Assembly (NCBI GenBank): GCA_951812805.1
Contig: CATOSZ010000017.1
Coordinates: 1 to 64,000 of the forward strand
DNA: 64,000 bases
Reading direction: 5' to 3'
Origin: an uncultured Alphaproteobacteria bacterium
Lineage (GTDB): Bacteria > Pseudomonadota > Alphaproteobacteria > GCA-2731375
A program made the translations under genes and the position numbers. The notes under the pieces are model-generated. The model was not told the origin of the DNA. It ran no database searches and was given only the letters and a program-made list of their open reading frames with translations. Of this stretch, positions 8,483 through 17,113 are shown piece after piece. The first letter of the stretch is position 1, and the number at the start of each line of letters is the position of its first letter.

Positions 8483-10012
8483 ATGAGCCACGACATCCTC
8501 CTCATCGGCGAAGCGCCCAGCCAGGTGTTGATGGCCCTGCACGGGCAGGGTCACGAGGTGCGGGCCGTTGGCGATACCGCGCAGGCCGGGCGGGAGCTGG
8601 AGGCCGGGGCGGCGCCGGATCTGGTGTTGCTGGCCTGTCCCGGCGATCCGTTGGACGAAGCGGAGGGTATCGAAACGCTCTGTGCCCTGCGGCCGGATTT
8701 GCCGGTCGTGGCGCTCAGCCGGGACGAGGACGACGGGGCCATCGCCCTGCTGGCCGAGGCCGGCGCCGTCGACGTGGTCGGTGCCGGGGCGAGTGCGGGA
8801 CGGTTGCGGCTGGCGCTCGCCAACGCGATGCGGTTGAACGCGCTGTCGGGCCAGGTCTCGCGGTTGGCGCGGCGCAGCGACGGCGAGATGATCTTCCGCG
8901 ACCTCGTCGGCGAAAGCGCGGCGATGCGCCGGGTCGGCGACCTGGCGGCGCGGGCCGCGGCCTCCAACATCGCCGTGCTGGTCGAGGGCGAGAGCGGGGT
9001 CGGCAAGGAGATGGTCGCCCGCTCCATCCAGGGGCTCAGCCAGCGCGCCGGCAAGCCCTTCGTCGCGGTGAACTGCGGTGCCATACCCGAAAACCTGGTC
9101 GAGAGCATCCTGTTCGGTCACGAGAAGGGCGCCTTCACCGGGGCGACCAGCCGCCATATCGGCAAGTTCCAGGAGGCCGACGGCGGCACCCTGTTCCTGG
9201 ACGAGATCGGCGAGCTGCGCCCCGACATCCAGGTCAAACTGCTGCGCGCCCTGCAGGAATCCGAAATCGATCCGGTCGGCGGCAACCGGCCGGTGAAGAT
9301 CGACGTGCGGCTGATCTCGGCGACCAATCGCGACCTGGTGCAGCGGGTCGCCGAAGGGGTCTTTCGCGAGGACCTGTTCTACCGGCTGAACGTGTTCCCG
9401 ATCGGCGTGCCGCCGCTGCGCGAGCGGCGCGACGACATCCCCGCGCTGGTCGACCATTTCGTCGCCGCCTTCGCCGCCTCGGAGCGACGCGACGTGCGCG
9501 ACGTGACGCCCGCGGCGCTGGCGCGCCTGTTGAACTACGCCTGGCCCGGCAACGTGCGCCAGCTGGAGAACATGATCTACCGCGCCGTGGTGTTGGCCGA
9601 CGGTCATCGCATCGACGTCGAGGACCTGCCGCAACTGCCCGCCGTCGCCGCCGCCGAAGAGGCGGGGGCCGGTGACGTGACGGGAGATGGGGCGGGCAAT
9701 GGGGCGGGCGACATCGTGCTGGACATCGCGCCCGAGGCCGAACCGGCGGCGTTCGGCGCATCGCCCAGGCGGAACGGCGACGGCGCGGAGACGACGATCG
9801 ACGCGCTCGACCGGGCGGGCGAGCTGCGCCCGCTCGACGCCATCGAGGCGGAGATGATCCGCCTGGCGCTGAACCGCTACCAGGGGCAAATGTCGGAGGC
9901 GGCGCGCCGGCTCGGCATCGGCCGCTCGACTCTCTACCGGAAAGTCCGCGAATATGGCATCGAGTCGCGCGGCTACGAGATCGCACGCATGCCGGGAGGA
10001 CAGAACGCATGA
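8483..10012 (+). CDS. Sigma-54-dependent activator with degenerate receiver
   Basis: NtrC-type bacterial enhancer-binding protein, 509 residues. Residues 1-120 resemble a receiver but lack the phosphorylation site: the strand ends PDLVLLACPGD where an Asp would follow VLL, and the N-terminal acidic pair is also missing (DILLIGE). The AAA+ domain is complete, with Walker A GESGVGKE (169-176), the sigma-54 contact loop GAFTGA (216-221), Walker B LFLDEIG (237-243) and the arginine-finger region FREDLFYRLNV. A variable Gly/Ala-rich linker (about 390-440) leads to a Fis-type helix-turn-helix (MSEAARRLGIGRSTLYRKV). It overlaps the following SDR gene by four bases and may control that operon. Activation is probably not by phosphorylation. 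Confidence 0.92.
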   Translation: MSHDILLIGEAPSQVLMALHGQGHEVRAVGDTAQAGRELEAGAAPDLVLLACPGDPLDEAEGIETLCALRPDLPVVALSRDEDDGAIALLAEAGAVDVVGAGASAGRLRLALANAMRLNALSGQVSRLARRSDGEMIFRDLVGESAAMRRVGDLAARAAASNIAVLVEGESGVGKEMVARSIQGLSQRAGKPFVAVNCGAIPENLVESILFGHEKGAFTGATSRHIGKFQEADGGTLFLDEIGELRPDIQVKLLRALQESEIDPVGGNRPVKIDVRLISATNRDLVQRVAEGVFREDLFYRLNVFPIGVPPLRERRDDIPALVDHFVAAFAASERRDVRDVTPAALARLLNYAWPGNVRQLENMIYRAVVLADGHRIDVEDLPQLPAVAAAEEAGAGDVTGDGAGNGAGDIVLDIAPEAEPAAFGASPRRNGDGAETTIDALDRAGELRPLDAIEAEMIRLALNRYQGQMSEAARRLGIGRSTLYRKVREYGIESRGYEIARMPGGQNA

Positions 10013-10698
10013 GCGACAAGGGAAGCTGTCTGGTGATCGGCGCCGGGCCGGGCCTGGGGGCCGCCGTCGGACGGCGTTTCGCCGCGGCCGGCCATCCGGT
10101 GGCACTGGCGGCGCGCACCCCCGGCAAGGTCGACGCCTTCGTCGCGGAGATCGAGGCGGCGGGCGGCACGGCGCGCGGCTATGCGGTCGACGGCACGGAC
10201 GAGGCCGCCGTCGTCGATCTGGTCGCGGCGGTGGAGCGTGATCTCGGCCCGCTCTCCGTCGCGGTCTACAACGCCAGCGGCCGGGTCCGCAAACCCATCG
10301 CCGAGATCGGCGGGGACGAGTTCATCGAGGCCTGGATGCGCTGCTGCCACGGCGGCTTTCTGCTGGGACGGGAAGCGGCCCGGCGGATGACGCCGCGCGG
10401 CGGGGGCAGCATCCTGTTCACCGGGGCGACGGCCAGCGTGAAGAGCTATGCCGGCTCCAGCGGCTTTTCCGTCGGCAAATTCGGGCTCCGGGCCCTGGCG
10501 GAATCGATGGCGCGCGAGCTGGCACCAAAGGGCGTGCATGTGGCGCATTTCGTGATCGACGGCGGCATTGGCGTCGATGCGGGCGAGAGCCGCCTGGACC
10601 CGGACGCCATCGCCGAGAGCTACTACCAGACCCACGCCCAGGCCCGCAGCGCCTGGAGCTGGGAGATCGAGCTGCGCCCCTGGACCGAGCGCTACTGA
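10009..10698 (+). CDS. SDR-family oxidoreductase with atypical active site
   Basis: Short-chain dehydrogenase fold, 229 residues, with the nucleotide-binding motif GAGPGLGAAVGRRF near the N-terminus, and NASG in place of the usual NNAG. The catalytic YxxxK is FSVGK, so Phe replaces the Tyr. The C-terminal ARELAPKGVHVAHFVIDGGI is typical of a recognised SDR subgroup that also carries Phe there, so this may be the norm for that group rather than decay. The ATG overlaps the stop of the sigma-54 activator (ATGA), and the FAD enzyme genes follow, so it is part of the operon. The substrate is unknown. Confidence 0.82.
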   Translation: MSDKGSCLVIGAGPGLGAAVGRRFAAAGHPVALAARTPGKVDAFVAEIEAAGGTARGYAVDGTDEAAVVDLVAAVERDLGPLSVAVYNASGRVRKPIAEIGGDEFIEAWMRCCHGGFLLGREAARRMTPRGGGSILFTGATASVKSYAGSSGFSVGKFGLRALAESMARELAPKGVHVAHFVIDGGIGVDAGESRLDPDAIAESYYQTHAQARSAWSWEIELRPWTERY

Positions 10699-10706
10699 GG
10701 CCCCGG

Positions 10707-11822
10707 ATGAGCGACGCGCGCTTCATCGTGATCGGCGGCGGCGTGGTCGGCGCGGCGATTTCCTATGGCCTCGCCCGCCTCGGTCATCCGGTCACCATGA
10801 TCGACGGGGCGGACGACGCCTTTCGCGCCAGCCGGGCCAACTTCGGCCTGGTCTGGGTGCAGAGCAAGGGCCTCGGCAAACCGGACTATGCCGCCTGGTC
10901 GCGCCGCTCCGCCGCCCTCTACGAAGACTTCCGCGCCGAGCTGGAGGACGAAAGCGGCGTCGACTGCGCCTATCACCGCCCGGGCGGCGTGACCCTGGCG
11001 CTGTCCGACGACGAGCTGGAAGAACAGGTGGCGATCCTCGGCCAGATCCGCGGCGAAGCGCCGGCCGGTGAGTTCGAGTTCGAGGTGGTGGAGCGCGCCC
11101 AGCTCGACAACATGCTGCCGGGCCTCGGCCCCGAGGTTGTCGGTGCCACCTATTCGGCGCATGACGGGGAGACCAACTCCCTCTTCCTGCTGCACGCATT
11201 GCACGGGGCCTTCCAGCGCCGGGGCGGTGCCTATGTCCAGGGCCACCACGTCACGGGAATCGAGGCGGCCGCGGGCGGTGGCTATGCGGTGAGCACGGCC
11301 GACGGCACCGTACATACGGGCGACCGGGTGGTCGTCGCCGCCGGCCTCGGCAACCAGGAGCTCGCCGCCCGGGTCGGGCTGGAGGTGCCGGTGCGCCCGG
11401 TACAGGGCCAGGTCATCGTTACCGAACGGGCGGACCCGCTGCTCTCCATGCCGACCCTGAACGTGAAGCAGACCCGCGAGGGCACCTTCATGCTGGGCGC
11501 CAGCCAGGCGGAGGTCGATTACGACATCACCACCGATGCGGCCGTCTTGAAACGGATCGCGGCGCGCAACCTGCGGGCCTTCCCCTTCCTCTCGGACCTG
11601 CGCGTGGTGCGCAGCTGGGCGGGCCTGCGGGTCATGACGCCGGACGGCTTTCCGATCTACGACCAGTCGCCGAGCCACCCGGGCATCTTCATCGCCACCG
11701 GGCACAGCGGCGTCACCACGGCGGCGGCGCATGCCTATGTGCTGGCCGACTATTTCTCCAAGGGTGAGATCGGCGCGGAACTCGCCGGGCTTTCCAGCGC
11801 GAGGTTCCATGTTCAGGCGTAG
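10707..11822 (+). CDS. FAD-dependent amine/D-amino acid dehydrogenase subunit (DadA/HcnC-like)
   Basis: DAO-family flavoprotein, 371 residues, beginning with the FAD dinucleotide motif VIGGGVVGAAISYGLARLG. The C-terminal part has the family's GLRVMTPDGFPIYDQS and FIATGHSGVTTAAAHA, which close the FAD site. It is followed, with a 14-base overlap, by a small 2Fe-2S protein and then a larger FAD/BFD subunit. These three together resemble HcnABC, octopine/nopaline oxidase and D-hydroxyproline dehydrogenase complexes, where the DAO subunit oxidises a secondary or D-amino acid. True cyanide synthase activity cannot be judged from this. Confidence 0.87.
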   Translation: MSDARFIVIGGGVVGAAISYGLARLGHPVTMIDGADDAFRASRANFGLVWVQSKGLGKPDYAAWSRRSAALYEDFRAELEDESGVDCAYHRPGGVTLALSDDELEEQVAILGQIRGEAPAGEFEFEVVERAQLDNMLPGLGPEVVGATYSAHDGETNSLFLLHALHGAFQRRGGAYVQGHHVTGIEAAAGGGYAVSTADGTVHTGDRVVVAAGLGNQELAARVGLEVPVRPVQGQVIVTERADPLLSMPTLNVKQTREGTFMLGASQAEVDYDITTDAAVLKRIAARNLRAFPFLSDLRVVRSWAGLRVMTPDGFPIYDQSPSHPGIFIATGHSGVTTAAAHAYVLADYFSKGEIGAELAGLSSARFHVQA

Positions 11823-12099
11823 GGCGGCCCCCGCGGCCACGGTCACCGTGCGGCTCGACGGCGAGGCGGTCGCGGCCGCCGCGGGCGACAGCGTCGCCGC
11901 GGTCCTGCTGGCGGCCGGTGCCGACTACCGCCGCCACGGCGTGGGCGGGGCGGCGCGCGCGCCCTTCTGCATGATCGGCAACTGCCACGACTGCCTGGTC
12001 GAGGTCGACGGCGTCGCCAACCGGCAGGGCTGCCTGGTCACCGTCGCCGAGGGCATGCGGATCCGCCGCATGCGCGGCAAGCCGGTGCTGGCGACGTGA
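11809..12099 (+). CDS. Small (2Fe-2S)-binding subunit (HcnA/SoxA-N-like)
   Basis: A 96-residue protein starting at ATG 11809, inside the end of the preceding gene, and ending in a four-base overlap with the next. It has the ferredoxin-like cluster motif APFCMIGNCHDCLVEVDGV with a further Cys in NRQGCLVTVAEG. The short beta-rich N-terminus VTVRLDGEAVAAAAGDSVAA fits the family. It passes electrons from the DAO-type subunit to the larger FAD subunit. An upstream ATG at 11731 opens the same frame but would overlap the previous gene by 92 bases. Confidence 0.85.
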   Translation: MFRRRAAPAATVTVRLDGEAVAAAAGDSVAAVLLAAGADYRRHGVGGAARAPFCMIGNCHDCLVEVDGVANRQGCLVTVAEGMRIRRMRGKPVLAT

Positions 12100-13493
12100 G
12101 CGCCGCCGTCGACCTCGCCATCGTCGGCGCCGGGCCGGCCGGCATGGGCGCCGCCCTCGAAGCCGCCCGCCATGGCCTGCGCCCGGTCGTGCTGGACGAG
12201 CACGGCGCACCCGGCGGCCAGATCTATCGCAACATCGAGGGCGTGACGCGGGACAGGCCGGGCGATCTCGCCGTGCTGGGCGCGGACTACGGCGCGGGCG
12301 CCGCGCTGGTCGCCGCCTTCCGTGCCGCCGATATCGACTACCGGCCGGGCAGCGCCGTGTTCGAGGTGGGAAGCGGCGGGCTCGGCGTGCTGAGCGACGG
12401 CGTCGCGCGCCGGCTGGAAGCCCGCGAGATCATCCTCGCCACCGGAGCCATGGAACGCCCGGTGCCGCAGCCCGGCTGGACCCTGCCGGGCGTGCTGTCG
12501 GCCGGCGCGGCGCAGACCTTGCTGAAGGCCTCGAACCTGGTGCCGGCGGGGCGGGTCGTGGTGGCGGGCAGCGGGCCGCTGCTGTTCCTGCTGGCCTGGC
12601 AGCTGGCGGAGGCCGGCGTCGACATCGCCGCCATCCTGCGCACCAGCCCGCGCGGCAACCTCTGGCGGGCGCTGCCCCACGCGCTCGGCCTTGTCGGTAA
12701 TCCAGACGTCGCCAAGGGCCTCGGCTGGATCCGGGCCTTGAAGCGCCGCGGCATCCCTTTCCTCGAGGGGGTAACCGCGCTCGCGGCCGAGGGCGACGAC
12801 CGGGTCGAACGGGTGCGCTATCGCCGCGCCGGCGGCGAGACGGTGCTGCCGGCGGATACGCTGCTGCTGCACGAAGGCGTGGTGCCGAACCCGCAGCTCG
12901 CCCGGGCGAGCGGTGCGGCGCACGATTTCGACGCCGCGCGCGGCCATCTCGCCGCCCGGCACGACGACTGGTTGCAGACCAGCCTCGACGGCGTGGCACT
13001 GGCCGGCGACGGCTTGCGCATCCACGGCGCCAAGGCGGCGCCGGCGCTCGGCCGCTGGGCGGCGCTCGGCTGCCTGCTGCGGCTCGGCAGGCTCGAGGCG
13101 GCCACCGCCGAACGGGGCCGGGCCGAGGCCCGTGCCGAGGTCGCGCGGGCCGCCCGGCCGCAAGCCTTCCTGCACGAACTCTACCGGGTGCCGGACGAGC
13201 CGATGACACCGCGTGACGACGACACTGTCGTCTGCCGCTGCGAGGCGCTGACGGCAGGCGAGATCCGCCGCGCTCTCGCCCTCGACGTGCCGGGACCGAA
13301 CCAGTTGAAGGCCTTCCTCCGGGCCGGCATGGGGCCCTGCCAGTCCCGCATGTGCGCACCGACCGTCGCCCGGATGTTCGCGGCGCGCGACGGTCGAGGG
13401 GTCACGGAGGGCGACCACTTCCGCCTGCGCCCGCCAGTAAAGCCGATCACTGTGCGAGAGCTGGCGGAAATGCAGGACCTGGCGGCGGACTGA
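12096..13493 (+). CDS. FAD/NAD(P)-type oxidoreductase with BFD 2Fe-2S domain (HcnB-like)
   Basis: 465 residues. The N-terminal GAGPAGMGAALEAARHGL binds FAD, and the pyridine-nucleotide-disulphide oxidoreductase core continues with ILATGAMERPVPQPGWTLPGV and VVVAGSGPLLFLLAWQL. The C-terminal BFD-like domain carries cysteines in VVCRCEALTAGEIRRAL and GMGPCQSRMCAPTVARMF. This is the alpha/B subunit of HcnABC-like or D-hydroxyproline dehydrogenase complexes. The start is GTG 12096, overlapping the 2Fe-2S subunit stop (GTGA). It converges on trpE(G) with two bases between the stop codons. Confidence 0.87.
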   Translation: MSAAVDLAIVGAGPAGMGAALEAARHGLRPVVLDEHGAPGGQIYRNIEGVTRDRPGDLAVLGADYGAGAALVAAFRAADIDYRPGSAVFEVGSGGLGVLSDGVARRLEAREIILATGAMERPVPQPGWTLPGVLSAGAAQTLLKASNLVPAGRVVVAGSGPLLFLLAWQLAEAGVDIAAILRTSPRGNLWRALPHALGLVGNPDVAKGLGWIRALKRRGIPFLEGVTALAAEGDDRVERVRYRRAGGETVLPADTLLLHEGVVPNPQLARASGAAHDFDAARGHLAARHDDWLQTSLDGVALAGDGLRIHGAKAAPALGRWAALGCLLRLGRLEAATAERGRAEARAEVARAARPQAFLHELYRVPDEPMTPRDDDTVVCRCEALTAGEIRRALALDVPGPNQLKAFLRAGMGPCQSRMCAPTVARMFAARDGRGVTEGDHFRLRPPVKPITVRELAEMQDLAAD

Positions 13494-13495
13494 CC

Positions 13496-15646
13496 TCAGC
13501 CGCCGGTCAGCAGGCCCATCGCGTTCTCGATGATTTTGTGGCCGACGTCGGTTTCCATGGAGAGGATCGACTCGGGGTGGAACTGCACCGCCGCGATGGG
13601 CAATTGCGCGTGGCGGATCGCCATCGGCCAGCCGGTCTCGTTGCGGGCGATGACACTAAGAATGTCAGGCACCTCCGCCGCGACCAGGGAGTGGTAGGCA
13701 CCGAAGTGGCTGTCGGCCGGGACGCCCTCGAAAAGCGGATCGTCGTCGTGCCGGATGGTCCACATCTTGCCGTGGCGCGGCTCCTCCAGCACCTCGAGGC
13801 GGCCGCCGAAGGCCTCCACGATGCCCTGCAGGCCGAGGCAGACGCCGAACTGCGGAACGCCGGCCTCGGCCAGCTCCCGCACCCGTTCGGGCACGCCGAA
13901 GTCGACCGGCCGGCCCGGCCCCGGTGAATGCACCACGAGGTCGGGGGCGCCGGCGAGGAGGGTTTCCAGCGCCGTGCCGGCCCGGTAAGTCGCGACCTCC
14001 GCCCCGGTCTGGCGGAAGTAGTCGGCGAGCGTGTGGACGAAGCTGTCCTCGTTGTCGATCATCACCACCCGCTTGCCGGTGAAGCCCTGCGGGCGCTCCA
14101 CACTGGCCGGCGCCTCGTTGTCGCCGGAAAGACGGCGGACCGCGCTGAAGAAGGCGGTGGCCTTCAGGCGGCACTCGTCCTCCTCCGCGCCGGGGTCGGA
14201 ATCCCAGACCAGCGTCGCGCCGGCGCGGTAGTCGGCCTTGCCGTCCTTCAGGTGTACCGTGCGGATGGTGATGCCGGTGTTGACGTTGCCGTTCAGCAGC
14301 AAGCCGCCGACCGCGCCGCCGTACCAGCCGCGGGCCGAGGCCTCGTGGCGTTCGATCAGGCGGACCGCCATCGGCTTCGGCGCACCGGTCAAGGTCACCG
14401 CCCACATGTGGCTGAGGAAGGCGTCCAGGCCGCCGAAGCCCGCGCGCAGCCGGCCCTCGACATGGTCGACCGTGTGGAACAGGCCGGCGTAACGCTCGAT
14501 CATCCGGCGCGAGAGCAGCTTGATGGTGCCCGGCCGGCAGATCCGCGACTTGTCGTTGCGGTCGACGTCCGTGCACATGGTGAGCTCGACCTCGTCCTTC
14601 TCGGAATTGTAGAGGGCGAGGATGCGCTCCGCGTCCTCCATCGCGTTGCGCCCGCGCCGGGCGGTGCCGGAGATCGGGCTCGATTCCACCCGGTCGCCCT
14701 CGATCCGCACGAACATCTCCGGGCTGGCGCCGACCAGCTGTTCCTCGCCGAGCTGGATGAAGAATTCATAGGGGCTCGGGTTGTTGCGCCGCATGAGATA
14801 GTAGAGGTCGGAGGGTGGGCCGTCGTAGCCGGCCTGGAACTTCTCGGAGAACACGACCTCGAAGATGTCGCCGGCGCGCATGTGGCGCCGGGCGATTTCC
14901 ACCTTCTCCATATAGGCCTCGCGCGCATGGTCCGACGCGATCTCGCCCGGCGGGCTGGCACGCGGGCGGAGCGGCGGCGTCACCGCCGCAAACGGCGTGC
15001 GGCCGGCGCCTTCCGTCGACACACCGTCCGCCGCGAACTCGAAATCGACGCGGCGCGCGATCTCCTTGCGCCGGTCGATCAGATAAAGCCGGTCGGGGAA
15101 ATAGAGCTGCAGGTCGAGGAGCGCCTCGTCGCGCGGCTGGCTCAGTTCCATACGCTCGAACTGGAAGATCAGGTCGTAGCCGAAGGCGCCGTAGAGCCCG
15201 AGGAAGTTGTCGTCGAAGCCCACGAAATCCTCGATCAGACGGCGGAGCGGCGTGAACACGCTCGGCTGCCGGCTGCGTTCCTCCTCGGGAAAGCCACCCG
15301 CGCTCACCACGACGTCGAGGACCAGCACGTCCTCTTGATGGCGGGCAACCTTGGTCTCCGGTCCTTCCGCCAGCACGGGCGCCAGGATCTCCAACAGCCG
15401 AATGCCGCGATCGTTCAGGGCTTCGACCCGCACGGTGTCGGCGCGCGCACTCAACATCAGCGGGGGATCCTCGAAGCCGAAGTCCCAGCGCGAGTAACGG
15501 TCGGGGTCCTCGACGCCGGAGGAGAAATAGGCGCCACGCGCCGCATCGAGGCGTCGGATGAGATCGTCGAATCCGCTCTCGTAGTCGAGCGAGGTTTCAC
15601 CGCGCGAGACGGAGATGCCGGCGCGGCTGGTGAAGATGGTGTCCAT
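13496..15646 (-). CDS. trpEG: Anthranilate synthase, fused TrpE-TrpG
   Basis: First enzyme of tryptophan synthesis: chorismate plus glutamine to anthranilate. The 716-residue protein joins the chorismate-binding component (about 1-500) to a class I glutamine amidotransferase (about 520-710). Seen are SPEMFVRIEGDRVESSPISG, TMCTDVDRNDKSRICRPG, GAVGGLLLNGNVNTGITIR, the nucleophile Cys in GVCLGLQGIVEAFGG, and the His-Glu pair in QFHPESILSM. Such fusions are typical of Rhizobiales and Rhodospirillales. The start MDTIFTSRAGISV at 15646 was chosen because upstream sequence is GC-rich leader rather than protein-like. A possible leader peptide and alternative hairpins precede it. Confidence 0.95.
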   Translation of the reverse strand: MDTIFTSRAGISVSRGETSLDYESGFDDLIRRLDAARGAYFSSGVEDPDRYSRWDFGFEDPPLMLSARADTVRVEALNDRGIRLLEILAPVLAEGPETKVARHQEDVLVLDVVVSAGGFPEEERSRQPSVFTPLRRLIEDFVGFDDNFLGLYGAFGYDLIFQFERMELSQPRDEALLDLQLYFPDRLYLIDRRKEIARRVDFEFAADGVSTEGAGRTPFAAVTPPLRPRASPPGEIASDHAREAYMEKVEIARRHMRAGDIFEVVFSEKFQAGYDGPPSDLYYLMRRNNPSPYEFFIQLGEEQLVGASPEMFVRIEGDRVESSPISGTARRGRNAMEDAERILALYNSEKDEVELTMCTDVDRNDKSRICRPGTIKLLSRRMIERYAGLFHTVDHVEGRLRAGFGGLDAFLSHMWAVTLTGAPKPMAVRLIERHEASARGWYGGAVGGLLLNGNVNTGITIRTVHLKDGKADYRAGATLVWDSDPGAEEDECRLKATAFFSAVRRLSGDNEAPASVERPQGFTGKRVVMIDNEDSFVHTLADYFRQTGAEVATYRAGTALETLLAGAPDLVVHSPGPGRPVDFGVPERVRELAEAGVPQFGVCLGLQGIVEAFGGRLEVLEEPRHGKMWTIRHDDDPLFEGVPADSHFGAYHSLVAAEVPDILSVIARNETGWPMAIRHAQLPIAAVQFHPESILSMETDVGHKIIENAMGLLTGG

Positions 15647-15659
15647 GGGAAGCTCCCGG

Positions 15660-15758
15660 GCGCGGGGCCGAACCTGAATCGGGGGCCGCCGGCGCGTGAT
15701 GTCGTTCAAGTAAAGGGGGGTCGAGATCGGAGCGTGTGGCCGGGCCCCGCGCCGGCGG
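15660..15758 (-). promoter_or_regulatory. Candidate trp attenuator: mutually exclusive hairpins
   Basis: One segment just after the leader ORF can pair with either of two downstream segments. On the plus strand, CGCGCCGGCGG (15748-15758) is the exact complement of CCGCCGGCGCG (15686-15696). The overlapping GGCCCCGCGC (15743-15752) is the exact complement of GCGCGGGGCC (15660-15669). The two pairings exclude each other and the second ends about 13 bases before the trpE(G) ATG. This fits attenuation or control of translation start. No T-run is present, and GC-rich DNA makes such repeats more likely by chance. Confidence 0.4.
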
Positions 15759-15812
15759 TCAGCCGCGTCGCCAGAGGAAGTTGACGAATTCGGGTACGGT
15801 TCGGCTGGCCAT
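15759..15812 (-). CDS. Candidate trp leader peptide
   Basis: A 17-codon frame on the minus strand, MASRTVPEFVNFLWRRG, ends just before the hairpin-forming leader of trpE(G). AAGGA lies about 13 bases upstream of its ATG. Leader peptides of trpE(G) in rhizobia and Azospirillum carry Trp codons for attenuation; this one has a single Trp close to the stop, weaker than the usual two or three. Position and order (short peptide, alternative hairpins, trpE) support it. Chance cannot be excluded. Confidence 0.35.
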   Translation of the reverse strand: MASRTVPEFVNFLWRRG

Positions 15813-15937
15813 GTCCGCGACACCATCCTTGCAAGCTGGGCGGACGCTAGCACGCGGTGCCGGCACGGTCCAGGATTGACTTGCATTGAACGCCCCCCGG
15901 CGACAGGCTCGGCCCCGCGCACGCGAGGAGAGCGAGA

Positions 15938-17113
15938 ATGACCCCCATCCCCGAAGCCCAGACCTGGCACTTTCCGACCAGCGTTCGTTTCGGCTGTGGC
16001 CGGATCGCCGAACTGCCCGCCGCCTGCCGCGAGCTCGGCATCGAACGGCCGCTGCTGGTGACGGACCGGGGCCTTGGCCGCCTGCCGATGATCGCCAGCA
16101 TCGCCGAGCGTCTCGACGATGCCGGCCTCGGTGCCGCGCTCTTTTCCGACGTCCAGGGCAATCCGGTGGAGGCCAACGTCGCGGCCGGCGTCCAGGCGGC
16201 CCGGGCCGGCGGACACGACGGGATGATCGGCGTCGGCGGCGGCAGCGCCATCGACACCGCGAAGAACATCGCCCTGATGGTCGGCCAGACCCGCCCGCTT
16301 CTCGATTTCGTCGACGAGGGCGACAACTGGACCCGGGTCGACGCCGCCGCCATGCTGCCCACGATCGCCGTGCCGACCACCGCGGGCACCGGGTCGGAGG
16401 TCGGCCGTTCCGCCGTGGTGACGGCGGCGGCGGACCGCTCGAAGCGGGTGATCTTCCATCCGGCCATGACGCCGGCAATCGTGATCTCGGACCCGGAACT
16501 GACGGTCGGCCTGCCCGCGGCCATCACCGCCGCCGTCGGCATGGACGCGCTGAGCCACGCGCTGGAGGCCTATTGCCACACCATGTACCACCCGATGGCC
16601 GACGGCATCGCGCTGGAGGCGATGCGCCTGGTCGCCCGCTGGCTGCCCCGTGCCGTCGCCGACGGCGGCGACCTCGAAGCCCGCGCGCATATGCTGGTCG
16701 CCGCCTCCATGGGCGCGGTCGCCTTCCAGAAGGGCCTCGGCGCCATGCACGCAATGAGCCACCCCTGCTCCGCCCTCTACGATACCCACCACGGCCTCAC
16801 CAACGCGGTGCTGATGCCCTATGTGCTGCGCTACAACCGCCCGGTGATCGAGGAGCGGCTCGGCCATGCCGCCCGCATCCTCGACCTTGCCGCGGGCGGT
16901 TTCGACGGCTTCCTCGACTGGGTCATCTCGCTGCGCCACGAGGTTGGAATCCCGAACGATCTCGCGGCTATCGGCGTACCGGCCGACCAGGCGAGCACCC
17001 TCGCCCCGCTCGCCGAGGCCGACCCGCTGACCGGACACAACCCCCGTCCCGTCGATACCGCGGCCTACGTCGGGCTCTACGAAGCGGCGCTGACCGGTGA
17101 CCTGGTCCGATGA
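15938..17113 (+). CDS. Iron-containing alcohol dehydrogenase
   Basis: Group III (Fe-dependent) alcohol dehydrogenase, 391 residues. It oxidises or reduces alcohol/aldehyde pairs with NAD(P). Seen are the nucleotide-binding GVGGGSAIDTAKNIALM, the TIAVPTTAGTGSEVG motif, and the metal-binding region GMDALSHALEAYCH with further His residues in MHAMSHPCSALYDTHHGLTN. The length is typical. It begins the plus-strand pair with the following hydrolase, which overlaps by four bases. The region upstream is shared with the divergent trpE(G) leader. The natural substrate is unknown. Confidence 0.9.
   Translation: MTPIPEAQTWHFPTSVRFGCGRIAELPAACRELGIERPLLVTDRGLGRLPMIASIAERLDDAGLGAALFSDVQGNPVEANVAAGVQAARAGGHDGMIGVGGGSAIDTAKNIALMVGQTRPLLDFVDEGDNWTRVDAAAMLPTIAVPTTAGTGSEVGRSAVVTAAADRSKRVIFHPAMTPAIVISDPELTVGLPAAITAAVGMDALSHALEAYCHTMYHPMADGIALEAMRLVARWLPRAVADGGDLEARAHMLVAASMGAVAFQKGLGAMHAMSHPCSALYDTHHGLTNAVLMPYVLRYNRPVIEERLGHAARILDLAAGGFDGFLDWVISLRHEVGIPNDLAAIGVPADQASTLAPLAEADPLTGHNPRPVDTAAYVGLYEAALTGDLVR

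Noticed and set aside
10707-13493. Hydrogen cyanide synthase hcnABC
   Set aside because: Gene order differs (C-A-B) and opine/D-hydroxyproline dehydrogenases share all three subunits; cyanogenesis cannot be claimed from homology of this kind.
15647-17038. N-terminal extension of TrpE(G) to 1180 residues
   Set aside because: The extension lies opposite the Fe-alcohol dehydrogenase gene and has no protein-like features; MDTIFTSRAGISV at 15646 is the natural start.
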